Shown here: positions 1 to 7,070 of the stretch, piece after piece
Layout of the letters: the number at the start of each line of letters is the position of its first letter
Position numbering within the stretch: the first letter of the stretch is position 1
Origin: CADCWN01 sp039810045
GTDB lineage: Bacteria; Chloroflexota; Chloroflexia; Thermomicrobiales; CADCWN01
DNA length: 15,185 nucleotides
Direction of reading: 5' to 3'
NCBI GenBank assembly: GCA_039810045.1
Contig: JBDHWF010000098.1
Location: 1-15,185, forward strand
Notes under the pieces: generated by a model
What the model was told of the DNA's origin: nothing
Database searches by the model: none
Seen by the model: only the letters and a program-made list of their open reading frames with translations
Position numbers and translations under genes: made by a program

Positions 1-338
1 GGGAAAGCAACATCACGCGCACCGATCTGCAACGGCACAATGTAGTTAAAGAAGCCGACAGTCATCGGCATCAGCGCCATAAAAATCATCGTGGTTGCGT
101 GCATGGTGACCAAGCCATTATAGGTATCTGGGTTTACCAGCAGATTGTTTGGCTTGGCAAGCTGCAATCGCACAAGCAGCGCATCGATCCCTCCAACCAT
201 AAAGAGAAGGAACGAGCTTACCATGTAAAGAATCCCGATCCGTTTATGATCGATCGTCGTGAGCCAGCTCCACAGGCCAGTCGGCTGGGCCGCTGGTCGA
301 GTAATGACTCGTGGTGGGGCCTGAGTTACTGTTGCCAT
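1..338 (-). CDS. ctaD: Cytochrome c oxidase subunit I, N-terminal part (runs off the window)
   Basis: Subunit I of the heme-copper terminal oxidase holds heme a and the heme a3/CuB site and reduces oxygen while pumping protons across the cytoplasmic membrane. The 112 visible residues match the family N-terminus: the WSWLTTIDHKRIGILY block before the first membrane helix (residues 23-38), a helix at about 33-54, then the NGLVTMHATTMIF block, in which His80 is the expected low-spin heme a ligand. An Ala follows this His where Gly is usual. The start ATG at 338 has an AGGAGGA ribosome binding site about 7 bases upstream. It follows coxB by 81 bases on the same strand and should be co-transcribed with it. 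The C-terminal part, with the binuclear centre, lies outside the window, so the oxidase subtype (A1, A2 or B) cannot be judged from this gene. Confidence 0.96.
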   Translation of the reverse strand, partial: MATVTQAPPRVITRPAAQPTGLWSWLTTIDHKRIGILYMVSSFLLFMVGGIDALLVRLQLAKPNNLLVNPDTYNGLVTMHATTMIFMALMPMTVGFFNYIVPLQIGARDVAF

Positions 339-374
339 GCGCCGTCCTCCTGCCTACGGTGTGCGTACGTTTCT

Positions 375-414
375 ATCCGAACAGTGATCCATGGCCTTGT
401 AGATACTGTCGGAT
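375..414 (-). promoter_or_regulatory. Stem-loop between coxB and ctaD
   Basis: The arms ATCCGAACAGT (375-385) and ACTGTCGGAT (405-414) pair over 10 bp with one bulged A and a 19-base loop. The structure fills most of the 81-base gap between the coxB stop and the ctaD start. In the minus-strand direction it has no U-run after it, so it does not look like a full terminator. It may act as an RNA processing or stability element that sets the subunit ratio. That role is inference. Confidence 0.5.
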
Positions 415-419
415 CAACC

Positions 420-1571
420 CTACTTCAAGCTCAACAGATATTTCGCGATTGCCGTCAATTCCTCATCGGTATATTGTGGGAAGGCTGGCATCCGGCTGTA
501 CAGATTCCCAGTCGAAGCGATCTGCTCGTTTGCCAGATGCGTCACCCCCGGCTTAATCAAGTCTGGGTTATGTACCCACGTCTTGAGGTTCTCCTCTGTA
601 TTCGGCACCCAGCCAGAAGACAACGTGGTACGGCTGCCAAAGTGCGTAAGATCAGGGCCAACCCGCCCCTTCATATTGGTCCCAGCGATATAGTGGCAAG
701 TAACACAAGCGCCACCAGTGACCAGTTGCTGGCCTTTCTTGATCTGCTCTTCAGTGGCATTAGCCGAGGTAACGGGCGACGCTGGTTGACGCTGCGCGGC
801 ATACCAAGTGTGGTAATTATCTGGGGTTTCCACGAAGACATACATCTTCATAAAGCCGTGTGCCGTACCACAAAGCTCAGCACACTGACCATAGTAGGAG
901 CCAACTTCCGTTGGCGTATATTTCCAATAATTGAAGCGGTTGGGCAACACGTCCATCTTCCCGCCGAACAACGGCACCCAGAACGAGTGCTGCACATCGG
1001 CAGAAGTCAGTTCAAACTCAGCCGTCACCCCCTGCGGCAGATGAATCTCATTTGCCGTCACAACATCTTTATCGCGGTTTGTGGGGTCAGTGGGATCTGG
1101 ATAGCGCACTTCCCACCAGAATTGATGGGCGATCACCTTGATCCGCACTGCATCGGCTGGGGCTGCTTCCGCTTGCGTGATAATCGTCCGAATAGTCGGT
1201 ACGGCAACTAAGACCAGCAAGATAACTGGCACGATTGTCCAGCCTACCTCCAGGCGGTTATTGCCATGCACCTGCTTCGGTAGTCCCTGCCCAGGCCGCC
1301 GCCGAAACCGAATAACCGCGTAGAACAGCATCGCTTCGACAACCACAAAAACGGCGACAGCCAGCCACCAGACCAGGGCATACAACCCCCAGAGATCTTT
1401 ATTTTCAACCGATTTCGACGGATCGATCGTCATTGTCGGGCCTTCGAAAGTACAGCCCGCCAAGACAACAAGTAACCCCAATAGAGGCAGGAGCGTTATA
1501 AACGTACGCAGCTTACTGCGTTTCGCCTCCATGCCGGAGTGCTGATTTACCCCGTCCAGAGATACCGTCAT
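420..1571 (-). CDS. coxB: Cytochrome c oxidase subunit II with fused cytochrome c domain (caa3 type)
   Basis: Subunit II takes electrons into the oxidase through the binuclear CuA centre. In this 383-residue form a C-terminal cytochrome c domain is fused on. The N-terminus carries a lipoprotein-like signal ending in LAGC (Cys40), followed by membrane helices at about 62-86 and 111-130. The HQFWW block is at 149-153. The CuA ligands are His195 and the CAELCGTAHGFM motif (Cys230, Glu232, Cys234, His238, Met241). The heme c site is CVTCH (Cys289, Cys292, His293), with Met361 in SRMPAF as the likely distal ligand. I chose the ATG at 1571 because GGAGG lies 4 bases upstream. The ATG at 1532 gives a more compact 27-residue signal but has no good ribosome binding site. 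The frame stays open upstream to 1826, but that part reads like noncoding sequence. ctaD follows directly. Confidence 0.95.
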   Translation of the reverse strand: MTVSLDGVNQHSGMEAKRSKLRTFITLLPLLGLLVVLAGCTFEGPTMTIDPSKSVENKDLWGLYALVWWLAVAVFVVVEAMLFYAVIRFRRRPGQGLPKQVHGNNRLEVGWTIVPVILLVLVAVPTIRTIITQAEAAPADAVRIKVIAHQFWWEVRYPDPTDPTNRDKDVVTANEIHLPQGVTAEFELTSADVQHSFWVPLFGGKMDVLPNRFNYWKYTPTEVGSYYGQCAELCGTAHGFMKMYVFVETPDNYHTWYAAQRQPASPVTSANATEEQIKKGQQLVTGGACVTCHYIAGTNMKGRVGPDLTHFGSRTTLSSGWVPNTEENLKTWVHNPDLIKPGVTHLANEQIASTGNLYSRMPAFPQYTDEELTAIAKYLLSLK

Positions 1572-1751
1572 TCCCCCTCCCGCTCCTGATTTCCTGCCGC
1601 TCCACGATCCTGCCCTACAGCAAGACGCAACGATACCTGGAGATGCTTTAGAGACATTATACGCCGATTCGCCCAACTCCCCAACAGGCAAACAGCAGTC
1701 TTGGACCCTCCTGCTGGCACTATTCGTACAGCATCTGTTTACTTGGTTTGC

Positions 1752-1780
1752 AGCATAATCGGACAATCTCTCGCTGTCAA
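1752..1780 (-). promoter_or_regulatory. Sigma-70-like promoter for coxB-ctaD
   Basis: On the minus strand there is a perfect -35 box TTGACA (1780-1775), a 17-base spacer and a -10 box TATGCT (1757-1752), which matches TATAAT at four of six bases. Transcription would start near 1745 and leave an untranslated leader of about 170 bases before the coxB start. Just upstream of the -35 box the plus strand shows GCCAA twice, 12 bases apart (1781-1797), a possible activator site. Confidence 0.72.
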
Positions 1781-1933
1781 GCCAAATTGTTCGCCAATTT
1801 TCAACAATATCGCCCTGCAAGCACAAGCGCGTTATGACGGTGGAGCGGGTATCAGGCAGGCACGAAATGGCACTACCATCATCATGCCGATCATAAGTAT
1901 CCAGCTACGCTAGGCTTTACTGAGGGCCTGCGT

Positions 1934-1955
1934 TGTGCGCGAATTTGCGCGCACA
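1934..1955. repeat. 8-bp GC-rich inverted repeat
   Basis: TGTGCGCG (1934-1941) and CGCGCACA (1948-1955) are perfect inverted arms around AATTTG. No T-run follows on either strand, so a terminator is unlikely. It could be an operator for one of the two divergent units, but nothing in the sequence decides which. Confidence 0.45.
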
Positions 1956-2059
1956 GCAGACTAGGCAATCATGGGCGAACTATAGGACAATAACCCAAGA
2001 CAATAGTGATAGCCCCTGAAGTACACAGCGATTGCTGCTGATCGTGAAAAGCCATTATT

Positions 2060-2073
2060 GTTCTGAGCAGAAC
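2060..2073. promoter_or_regulatory. Short palindrome just upstream of the 2084 gene
   Basis: GTTCTG-AG-CAGAAC is a 14-base inverted repeat ending 10 bases before the start codon, next to the GGAG ribosome binding site (2074-2077). Its position would suit a repressor site or a small hairpin limiting translation. It is short enough to be chance. Confidence 0.35.
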
Positions 2074-2083
2074 GGAGTCAGCT

Positions 2084-2809
2084 ATGGCACAGTTCCTCGC
2101 CAGCAATCAACTGCTTGGGTTGGTTCTGCTGGCAATCCTGGCCGCCCTCGGCTGGTGGCTGCGCTCATCACTCATTGATCTGGTGACTATCGCTAGCCCA
2201 CGCTGGCGAGCGCTGGCCTGGGTCACGCTGAGCCTCACTCTAGCGCTGATCCTCTGGCTCACCTTTGCCGATGACTGGCGCAAGATTTTTGGCGAGCTAC
2301 TCGATATTGGCGGACGTTTCCCCAGTGAGCGCGCAGTCCTCTTCCCAGTTGCTCCTGCCATCCGTAAAGTGACGTTCGTGCTGCTCATAGCCGCACTAAT
2401 CCCCACAGCCTTTCTCTTTGCCCGCAATATTGGCGGCTATGGTTTAGCGATTGTTCTGGCAATCCTGGGGATCTCCGCGTTTTTTCCACTCTATCTGTTC
2501 CGTCAGCGCCTCGATACGGGCATTGCGGGGATTACCGAATTACCAGCGTTCTTCTCCCTGGCGATGCTCGGCACACTCTTCTACCTGCTGCTCGATTATG
2601 GGGCCAATATCGCCTTGATTCTCACCAGTTACCTGGGGCTACTTGGTATCGTCGCGCTGCCCATAATCGCGATTCTTGACCTGCTGGGACAACGCGATGC
2701 CCCAGCCGATCCCTCTGCTGACGTGACCGACTTTTACCATCGCCTCAGTGCCGGAATTGAACAGCGGCGGCAGCATCTTGGACACGATCGCACCCCGCCA
2801 ACGCCCTGA
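2084..2809 (+). CDS. Predicted multi-pass membrane protein of unknown function
   Basis: I do not recognise this 241-residue protein. It is strongly hydrophobic, with about six membrane segments near residues 9-26, 42-62, 95-113, 118-139, 154-170 and 173-201. The loop between segments 2 and 3 (about 63-94) is the longest and contains DDWRKIFGELLDIGGRFPSER. The C-terminal 40 residues are polar, rich in Asp, Arg, His and Pro, and probably cytoplasmic or disordered. There are no cysteines and no obvious metal-binding or catalytic motif. The ATG at 2084 has GGAG six bases upstream. It stands alone after a long gap and before a second membrane-anchored protein on the same strand, with 192 bases between them, so a shared transcript is possible but unproven. 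Function cannot be assigned from what I see. Confidence 0.8.
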   Translation: MAQFLASNQLLGLVLLAILAALGWWLRSSLIDLVTIASPRWRALAWVTLSLTLALILWLTFADDWRKIFGELLDIGGRFPSERAVLFPVAPAIRKVTFVLLIAALIPTAFLFARNIGGYGLAIVLAILGISAFFPLYLFRQRLDTGIAGITELPAFFSLAMLGTLFYLLLDYGANIALILTSYLGLLGIVALPIIAILDLLGQRDAPADPSADVTDFYHRLSAGIEQRRQHLGHDRTPPTP

Positions 2810-2817
2810 GCAATGCT

Positions 2818-2834
2818 AGAGCGTTTTCCGCTCT
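2818..2834 (+). terminator. Weak hairpin after the 2084 gene
   Basis: AGAGCG (2818-2823) and CGCTCT (2829-2834) form a perfect 6-bp stem with the loop TTTTC, nine bases past the stop codon. No U-run follows, so it would be a poor intrinsic terminator. It may be only a 3'-end stabiliser. Confidence 0.3.
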
Positions 2835-2969
2835 GTCCAGATCTTTCACTCTAGCTACGGCATTGCCCACAGCCAATACAGTATGCTAACCCAAGCACCA
2901 TACTTGTAGTCAGAAATGTTGACCACACTTTGCGCGTATCTCCTAGCGTAGCAATCGTGCGGAGACTAT

Positions 2970-2982
2970 TTGTTGACAACAA
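2970..2982. promoter_or_regulatory. Palindrome upstream of the 3002 gene
   Basis: TTGTTG-A-CAACAA is a perfect inverted repeat with a single central base. It ends eight bases before the ribosome binding site of the next gene. It contains a TTGACA hexamer, but this lies too close to the start codon to be the -35 box of that gene. A repressor-binding site is plausible. Confidence 0.4.
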
Positions 2983-3001
2983 TGCACTGGGAGGAGTTTT
3001 C

Positions 3002-3589
3002 ATGGCAGCTGCACCACCACCATATGGGCCGAATAATGCTGGCGGTTATCCAGCGCAGCCAGCCCCGAATGCCACCCCGCCAATGGGCGGTTATCCGTCG
3101 GGCTACGGCCCACCACCAGGCAGTTACCCGCCAGCACCACCACCGAAAAACAAACGAGGTTTATGGATTGGTCTGGGCATTGCGGGGCTACTCCTGCTCT
3201 GTTGTGTTGGCGTTGTTGGGATGAGTGCTATCTTTGGCCCACGCTTGTTTCAATCAGCCGCTGGGAATATTACTGGGGCGCAAAATGCCGCCAAAGGCTA
3301 TTATGATGCGGTCGGGGCGCATAGCTGGAGCAAAGCCCACGGGTATCTGAGCAAAACTCTGGGCGCGACAGTTTCCGAAAACTCGTTGCAAACACTCTGG
3401 ACAGCCCAAGAGATTTCGACCGGGCGGGTCAGTAGCTTCAATGTCACCGGCACCAACATAGCATCGAATAATGGCGTGACGACGGCGACCATTACGGGGA
3501 CAGTACGCTACGCAAAAGGAACCAGCGACACCAAAACGGTGCATTTAGTCAAAGAAAACGGTGACTGGAAAATCTCCACCCTGCCCTAA
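3002..3589 (+). CDS. Single-pass membrane protein with Pro/Gly/Tyr-rich tail and small extracytoplasmic domain
   Basis: The 195-residue protein has three parts. Residues 1-50 are a low-complexity tail rich in Pro, Gly, Tyr and Ala, with repeats of the GGYP/YGPP kind. A KNKR patch at 49-52 precedes one membrane helix at about 54-77, which includes a CC pair. The C-terminal 115 residues should lie outside the membrane. They contain a GYYDAVGAHSWSKAHGYLS stretch and end in VHLVKENGDWKISTLP, a pattern typical of NTF2-like or DUF4878-type lipoprotein and membrane-anchored domains. That domain call is by general resemblance only. I chose the ATG at 3002 because GGGAGGAG sits 6 bases upstream. An upstream TTG at 2930 in the same frame would add 24 residues that lack this support. 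The role is unknown; such tails often mediate protein interactions near the membrane. Confidence 0.85.
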   Translation: MAAAPPPYGPNNAGGYPAQPAPNATPPMGGYPSGYGPPPGSYPPAPPPKNKRGLWIGLGIAGLLLLCCVGVVGMSAIFGPRLFQSAAGNITGAQNAAKGYYDAVGAHSWSKAHGYLSKTLGATVSENSLQTLWTAQEISTGRVSSFNVTGTNIASNNGVTTATITGTVRYAKGTSDTKTVHLVKENGDWKISTLP

Positions 3590-3613
3590 GGCACCTCGCA
3601 GATCAAGAACGCC

Positions 3614-3645
3614 AAGCGCCGACAGCTTGTGAGCTGTCGGCGCTT
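3614..3645. terminator. Strong hairpin between convergent genes
   Basis: AAGCGCCGACAGCT (3614-3627) and AGCTGTCGGCGCTT (3632-3645) form a perfect 14-bp stem with a TGTG loop. It lies 25 bases after the stop of the plus-strand gene and 42 bases beyond the stop of the minus-strand lutBA gene, so it can serve both. The T-run is poor on the plus side. The stem is nevertheless by far the strongest in this gap. Confidence 0.75.
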
Positions 3646-3686
3646 AGCATTGCCTGCCATCACTGATCAATAGCTAGCTGTTCGCA

Positions 3687-6062
3687 CTACTCCGCAAATG
3701 CTGCGGGGAATTTCGCCTGTAAGCCCTCGTCAAGGAGTTCGACCAGATGCATCACGCGCACTGTACGCCCACTGGCCTCGATCCCACCGCGCAGGTGCAT
3801 GATACAGCCAGGGTTATCGGTAATCAGGATCGTAGTGCCAGATTGATCAACATTGTCAAGTTTCCGCGCCAGGATATGTTCTGAAAGCTCTGGTTTGTCA
3901 AACGACGTTGAGCCACCAAAGCCACAGCAGACATTTGCTTCGGGCAGTTCAACCATTGCCCGTCCCAAAACGTCACGAATCAGCCGCAACGGTTCTTCCC
4001 GCAATTGCAGCACATTATGCGACTGGCAGAAGTTGTGATAGGCGACTGGCTCACCATCGCCCGCAGCCAGGGCGCCATCTGGCACCTGGGCGATTGTAGT
4101 CAGGAAGGTCGTGAGATCGACCATCTTCGCCGCCAATGCCTCGCTGCGCGTGCGCCACGCTGGCTCATCTTTGAACAGGTGCGGATACTCATGGGCAATC
4201 GCCACCGCACAGGAAGCCCCCGCCGTGACAATCCATTCCGCGTTAGCTTCCTCCAACGCCAGAATCGTCGCCCGCGCCATCGTCTTCGCCCGCTCCCAGT
4301 CGCCCGAATCAAATGCAGGCAGGCCGCAGCAGTGTTGGGCGGCAGGCACCACGACCTCGGCACCACACGCCTGCATCAACCGCACGGTTGCTTCGGCCAT
4401 CTGTGGGTAGAGGCGGTCGGTCAGGCACTGAATGAAATACGCAACCCGTTTCCCTGTCACCTTGGTGGGGATCAGCGCTGGTGCCAGCCGTGGGGCAACC
4501 GGCACACCTGCCGTTACTCCGCCAAAAAGCTGATCACGCGCCGGCACTTTGGCTGGCACGGGTAAACTCCGCCAGCTCTGGTAGTTGCTCGCTCCAGGCA
4601 ACTTCCGCATGAACGGGCCGCTAGGGGCCGCCAATGGCTGCGAAAGGCGCGCCGCCGCCCGCGCTGCCCGATCGAAGACTGTGGGATTCGACCAAAGTTC
4701 TAGAATTGGGCGCTTGTACCAGGGCAGACCGTATTCGGCCACAACCTTCTGCCGCACGTCAAGGATCTGCCGCGGCAAGTCGATCCCCACAGGGCAAACA
4801 GTCGCGCAGGCATTACATGAGACGCAGAGCGATTGCGGGCCAGCGTCCGCCGCCAGCCCATGATGAAAGGCCGTATTGACCAGCCCAATCGCCCCGGTAT
4901 AGATATAGCCAAAGGCATGACCACCAACGACCTGATAGGGCGGGCAAACGTTGGCGCAGGCCCCACAGCGAATACAACGCAGCGCAGTGCGGAAATCAGG
5001 GTCAGCGGCCATCGCCGTACGACCGTTATCGACAAAAACGTAGTGGACTTCTTTCCCAGGACGATCTGGGCCACTGACAAACGTGGTATAGACCGAAATT
5101 GCCTGCCCAGTGGCGGAGCGAGCCAGTGTCCGCAGTTGGGTCATCGCATCAGCCATTGTGGGCAGCAGCTTTTCACGACCGACCAGCACCACATGAATAT
5201 CGGGTAATGAGGTGACTAACTCGGCATTACCCTCGTTTGTCACGATCATCGTGGTGCCTGTTTCGCAGATCACCGCATTGGCCCCGCTCACGCCCAACCG
5301 CGCCCGCAGAAAATCGTCGCGGAGCTTCTGGCGGGCGGCCTGCACCTGCCCCCCAATATCGTCAGGCTCCAACGGCTGCCCCGTTGCCTGCGAGAGCAAC
5401 CCCGCAGTAACAAAGCGATCCATGTGGATCGCTGGGGCGATCAGGTGCGAAGGGCGCTCTGCCGAGAGTTGCACCAGCCACTCGCCCAGGTCAGTCTCCG
5501 AAACGTGAATCCCGCGCTCCTCCAGATAATGATTCAGACCGATCTCCTCAGTCGCCATCGATTTCGATTTGTCGATCACCCGTACACCTTTGCGCGCACA
5601 GAGATCAGCAATATAGCGATTGGCGTCGTCTGGACTGGTGCTTTCGTAGACAATCGCGCCATTGCGCTCAGCGGCAGCTTTGAACTGGGCGAAATACTGC
5701 TCAGGCGAGGCAATCACGCGGTCTTTCACCGCAGCGAGTTCGGTTCGCAAGTCAGCGAACGACTTGCCGCCATCCTCTGCTGCCAGATATTGCCGAAAGG
5801 CCGCATCGCGACCACTACGCCAGTTCCGCTGGTAACGGAGCAACCCCGCACGCATCCGATCATCTGCCAGCGACTTCCGATAGCGCACAGCAAATGGCTC
5901 TGGCTCGTGACGCTCGGCGGCTTCTGCCGCATCAGCGCCGCGTTGATCAGGTGGCGTGAGCGCCCGACGGGCGGCCTGTACACCGCCAATCGCGGCACCG
6001 CTAGCGACAGCCAGTGCCGCCACGCCCCAGCCGATTGTTCGTTTTGTCCGCTGCTCTACCAT
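3687..6062 (-). CDS. lutB-lutA fusion: Fused LutB-LutA iron-sulfur protein of L-lactate oxidation, with hydrophobic N-terminus
   Basis: LutA, LutB and LutC together oxidise L-lactate to pyruvate in Bacillus subtilis (YkgEFG in E. coli). This 791-residue protein contains two of them in one chain. Residues about 60-460 are LutB: a LUD-type domain with ICETGTTMIVTNEGN (265-279), then two [4Fe-4S] ferredoxin-like clusters, CIRCGACANVCP (Cys363, 366, 369, 373) and CVSCNACATVCP (Cys413, 416, 419, 423). Residues about 535-785 are LutA, with two CCG domains: Cys546, HCCG at 577-580 and Cys618; then Cys679, CCGFGG at 712-717 and Cys753. The linker (about 460-530) is Ala/Pro-rich. Residues 10-31 form an Ala/Gly-rich hydrophobic stretch unusual for a cytoplasmic protein; it may anchor the complex to the membrane. 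The ATG at 6062 has a GAGAGGAA ribosome binding site and follows lutC by 36 bases. All cluster cysteines appear intact. Confidence 0.93.
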   Translation of the reverse strand: MVEQRTKRTIGWGVAALAVASGAAIGGVQAARRALTPPDQRGADAAEAAERHEPEPFAVRYRKSLADDRMRAGLLRYQRNWRSGRDAAFRQYLAAEDGGKSFADLRTELAAVKDRVIASPEQYFAQFKAAAERNGAIVYESTSPDDANRYIADLCARKGVRVIDKSKSMATEEIGLNHYLEERGIHVSETDLGEWLVQLSAERPSHLIAPAIHMDRFVTAGLLSQATGQPLEPDDIGGQVQAARQKLRDDFLRARLGVSGANAVICETGTTMIVTNEGNAELVTSLPDIHVVLVGREKLLPTMADAMTQLRTLARSATGQAISVYTTFVSGPDRPGKEVHYVFVDNGRTAMAADPDFRTALRCIRCGACANVCPPYQVVGGHAFGYIYTGAIGLVNTAFHHGLAADAGPQSLCVSCNACATVCPVGIDLPRQILDVRQKVVAEYGLPWYKRPILELWSNPTVFDRAARAAARLSQPLAAPSGPFMRKLPGASNYQSWRSLPVPAKVPARDQLFGGVTAGVPVAPRLAPALIPTKVTGKRVAYFIQCLTDRLYPQMAEATVRLMQACGAEVVVPAAQHCCGLPAFDSGDWERAKTMARATILALEEANAEWIVTAGASCAVAIAHEYPHLFKDEPAWRTRSEALAAKMVDLTTFLTTIAQVPDGALAAGDGEPVAYHNFCQSHNVLQLREEPLRLIRDVLGRAMVELPEANVCCGFGGSTSFDKPELSEHILARKLDNVDQSGTTILITDNPGCIMHLRGGIEASGRTVRVMHLVELLDEGLQAKFPAAFAE

Positions 6063-6098
6063 GGTCGTTCCTCTCAGCGTACCCAGCTACGGCCTAGT

Positions 6099-6725
6099 TC
6101 AGCCTTGCGCGGCCCCGATAATCGCGATATGCAACTCGGCTGGGCCGTGCGCCCCAACCGTCAGGCTCATCTCAATATCTGCCGTGCGGCTTGGCCCCGT
6201 AATGAAGCTGATATAGCGTCCAGCCGCCGTCCCCGCCAGTTGCTGCAGCCGTTCGCCAGCCTGATCAAGACCCGGTAATAGATCGGCCAGATTGAGCAAC
6301 GCGATATGTTTTGGCGCAAGCATCCGCACCAGGCGGTCAGGAAAATTGTCGGCGACAATCAACGACCCAGTTTCAGCGATACCGTAGTCTGCCGCCGAAA
6401 TCCCTAGCGCAATTCCCACTGAAGCAGTGGTCGGGTGGGCGGTATCTACCGCTACTAGCGGCACCCCGCGCGCCGTGAGAAATTGGCGCAAGGCTGGATG
6501 GGTATTATCCAGCGATGGGGCTAGAATCGCACTCCACTGATCACCGCGTGGTGGCGGGAACGCGGCTGGGCCGCCATCCTCGGCCAACGCAGCAGCGATA
6601 GCGGCGACCTCATCCAGCGCTGCTACTCGATGAATGCGTACCCCCAACGCCTCAGCCCGCGCCGCAAAGCGCTCCACCAGTTCGAGCAATTGGGTCACTT
6701 GTTGTGCCGAAACCGTGCTTGTCAT
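6099..6725 (-). CDS. lutC: Lactate utilization protein C (LUD domain)
   Basis: This 208-residue protein is the LutC subunit of the lactate-oxidation complex, a single LUD-domain protein without iron-sulfur motifs. Family landmarks are YGIAETGSLIV (114-124), which is typical of the LUD domain, then ISFITGPSRTADIE (172-185) and GAHGPAELHIAII (191-203) at the C-terminus. I chose the ATG at 6725 because AGGAGA lies about 7 bases upstream. The in-frame ATG at 6758 would add 11 residues without such a site. lutC is the first gene of the unit and the lutB-lutA fusion follows 36 bases later, so the two most likely share one transcript. The usual gene order in B. subtilis is lutA-lutB-lutC; here lutC leads. 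The upstream gap holds a nested inverted repeat at 6808-6866 that may be its control site. No lactate permease or lutR-type regulator gene is visible nearby. Confidence 0.93.
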   Translation of the reverse strand: MTSTVSAQQVTQLLELVERFAARAEALGVRIHRVAALDEVAAIAAALAEDGGPAAFPPPRGDQWSAILAPSLDNTHPALRQFLTARGVPLVAVDTAHPTTASVGIALGISAADYGIAETGSLIVADNFPDRLVRMLAPKHIALLNLADLLPGLDQAGERLQQLAGTAAGRYISFITGPSRTADIEMSLTVGAHGPAELHIAIIGAAQG

Positions 6726-6807
6726 CGTCTTCTCCTTGCCAAGCACCAATACTGCCAATGAAACCAGAGTGTACCAGTTTCTCCAGATCGTTTAGGGCGA
6801 ATCTTGA

Positions 6808-6866
6808 GGATGCAGCAATGCAGAATGATTAACGACTTGTCGAGTCATGCACACATCGCTGCATCC
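6808..6866. promoter_or_regulatory. Nested inverted repeat upstream of lutC
   Basis: GGATGCAGC (6808-6816) and GCTGCATCC (6858-6866) are perfect 9-bp inverted arms. Inside them lie TGCA/TGCA (6819-6822 and 6848-6851), TGA/TCA (6826-6828 and 6845-6847) and GACT/AGTC (6834-6837 and 6843-6846), so the whole 59 bases can fold on one axis. It lies 83-141 bases upstream of the lutC start, away from the promoter of the plus-strand gene. A regulator site or a transcribed leader hairpin for lutC is plausible. I could not pick out a convincing lutC promoter. Confidence 0.5.
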
Positions 6867-6932
6867 CCAGTACCACGCCAGATCTGACACTATCTATCGT
6901 ACCTGTTCTCACGTTCTATGCAAGTATGCTGG

Positions 6933-6961
6933 TGGACACCTCTGGGAGCAGTGGCTATACT
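6933..6961 (+). promoter_or_regulatory. Sigma-70-like promoter for the LCP gene
   Basis: TGGACA (6933-6938) matches the -35 consensus at five of six bases. A spacer of exactly 17 bases leads to TATACT (6956-6961), which matches the -10 consensus at five of six. Transcription would start near 6968 and give a leader of about 100 bases. This leader includes a 6-bp hairpin, CTATGC (7021-7026) with GCATAG (7032-7037). Confidence 0.75.
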
Positions 6962-7070
6962 CCCTAATCGGCAGGTTGCAACTGACTTTCCAATATCAGC
7001 AATCTGCTCAACAGGTATTGCTATGCCGCCAGCATAGTACAAGGCTTGAGTAGAGAGACCCGCCAACGCA

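Larger units (their letters stand above)
1572..2083. other. 512-base divergent intergenic region
   Basis: This gap separates the minus-strand oxidase genes from the plus-strand gene at 2084. It holds the coxB promoter (1752-1780), a GC-rich 8-bp hairpin (1934-1955) and a short palindrome next to the 2084 gene (2060-2073). Open frames here are short, use non-ATG starts and have no family resemblance. I see no RNA gene. Confidence 0.6.

Noticed and set aside
99..1211. 370-residue open frame on the plus strand
   Set aside because: It lies antisense to coxB and the start of ctaD, both of which have clear motifs. The composition is typical of a shadow frame.
1701..1913. 70-residue open frame in the oxidase intergenic region
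   Set aside because: It starts with TTG, has no ribosome binding site and lies over the coxB promoter boxes on the other strand.
2973..2978. TTGACA as a -35 box for the 3002 gene
   Set aside because: It is only 23 bases before the start codon, leaving no room for a -10 box, a transcript start and the ribosome binding site. It is better explained as part of the palindrome.
5424..6278. 284-residue open frame on the plus strand
   Set aside because: It is antisense to the lutB-lutA fusion and lutC and shows no domain.
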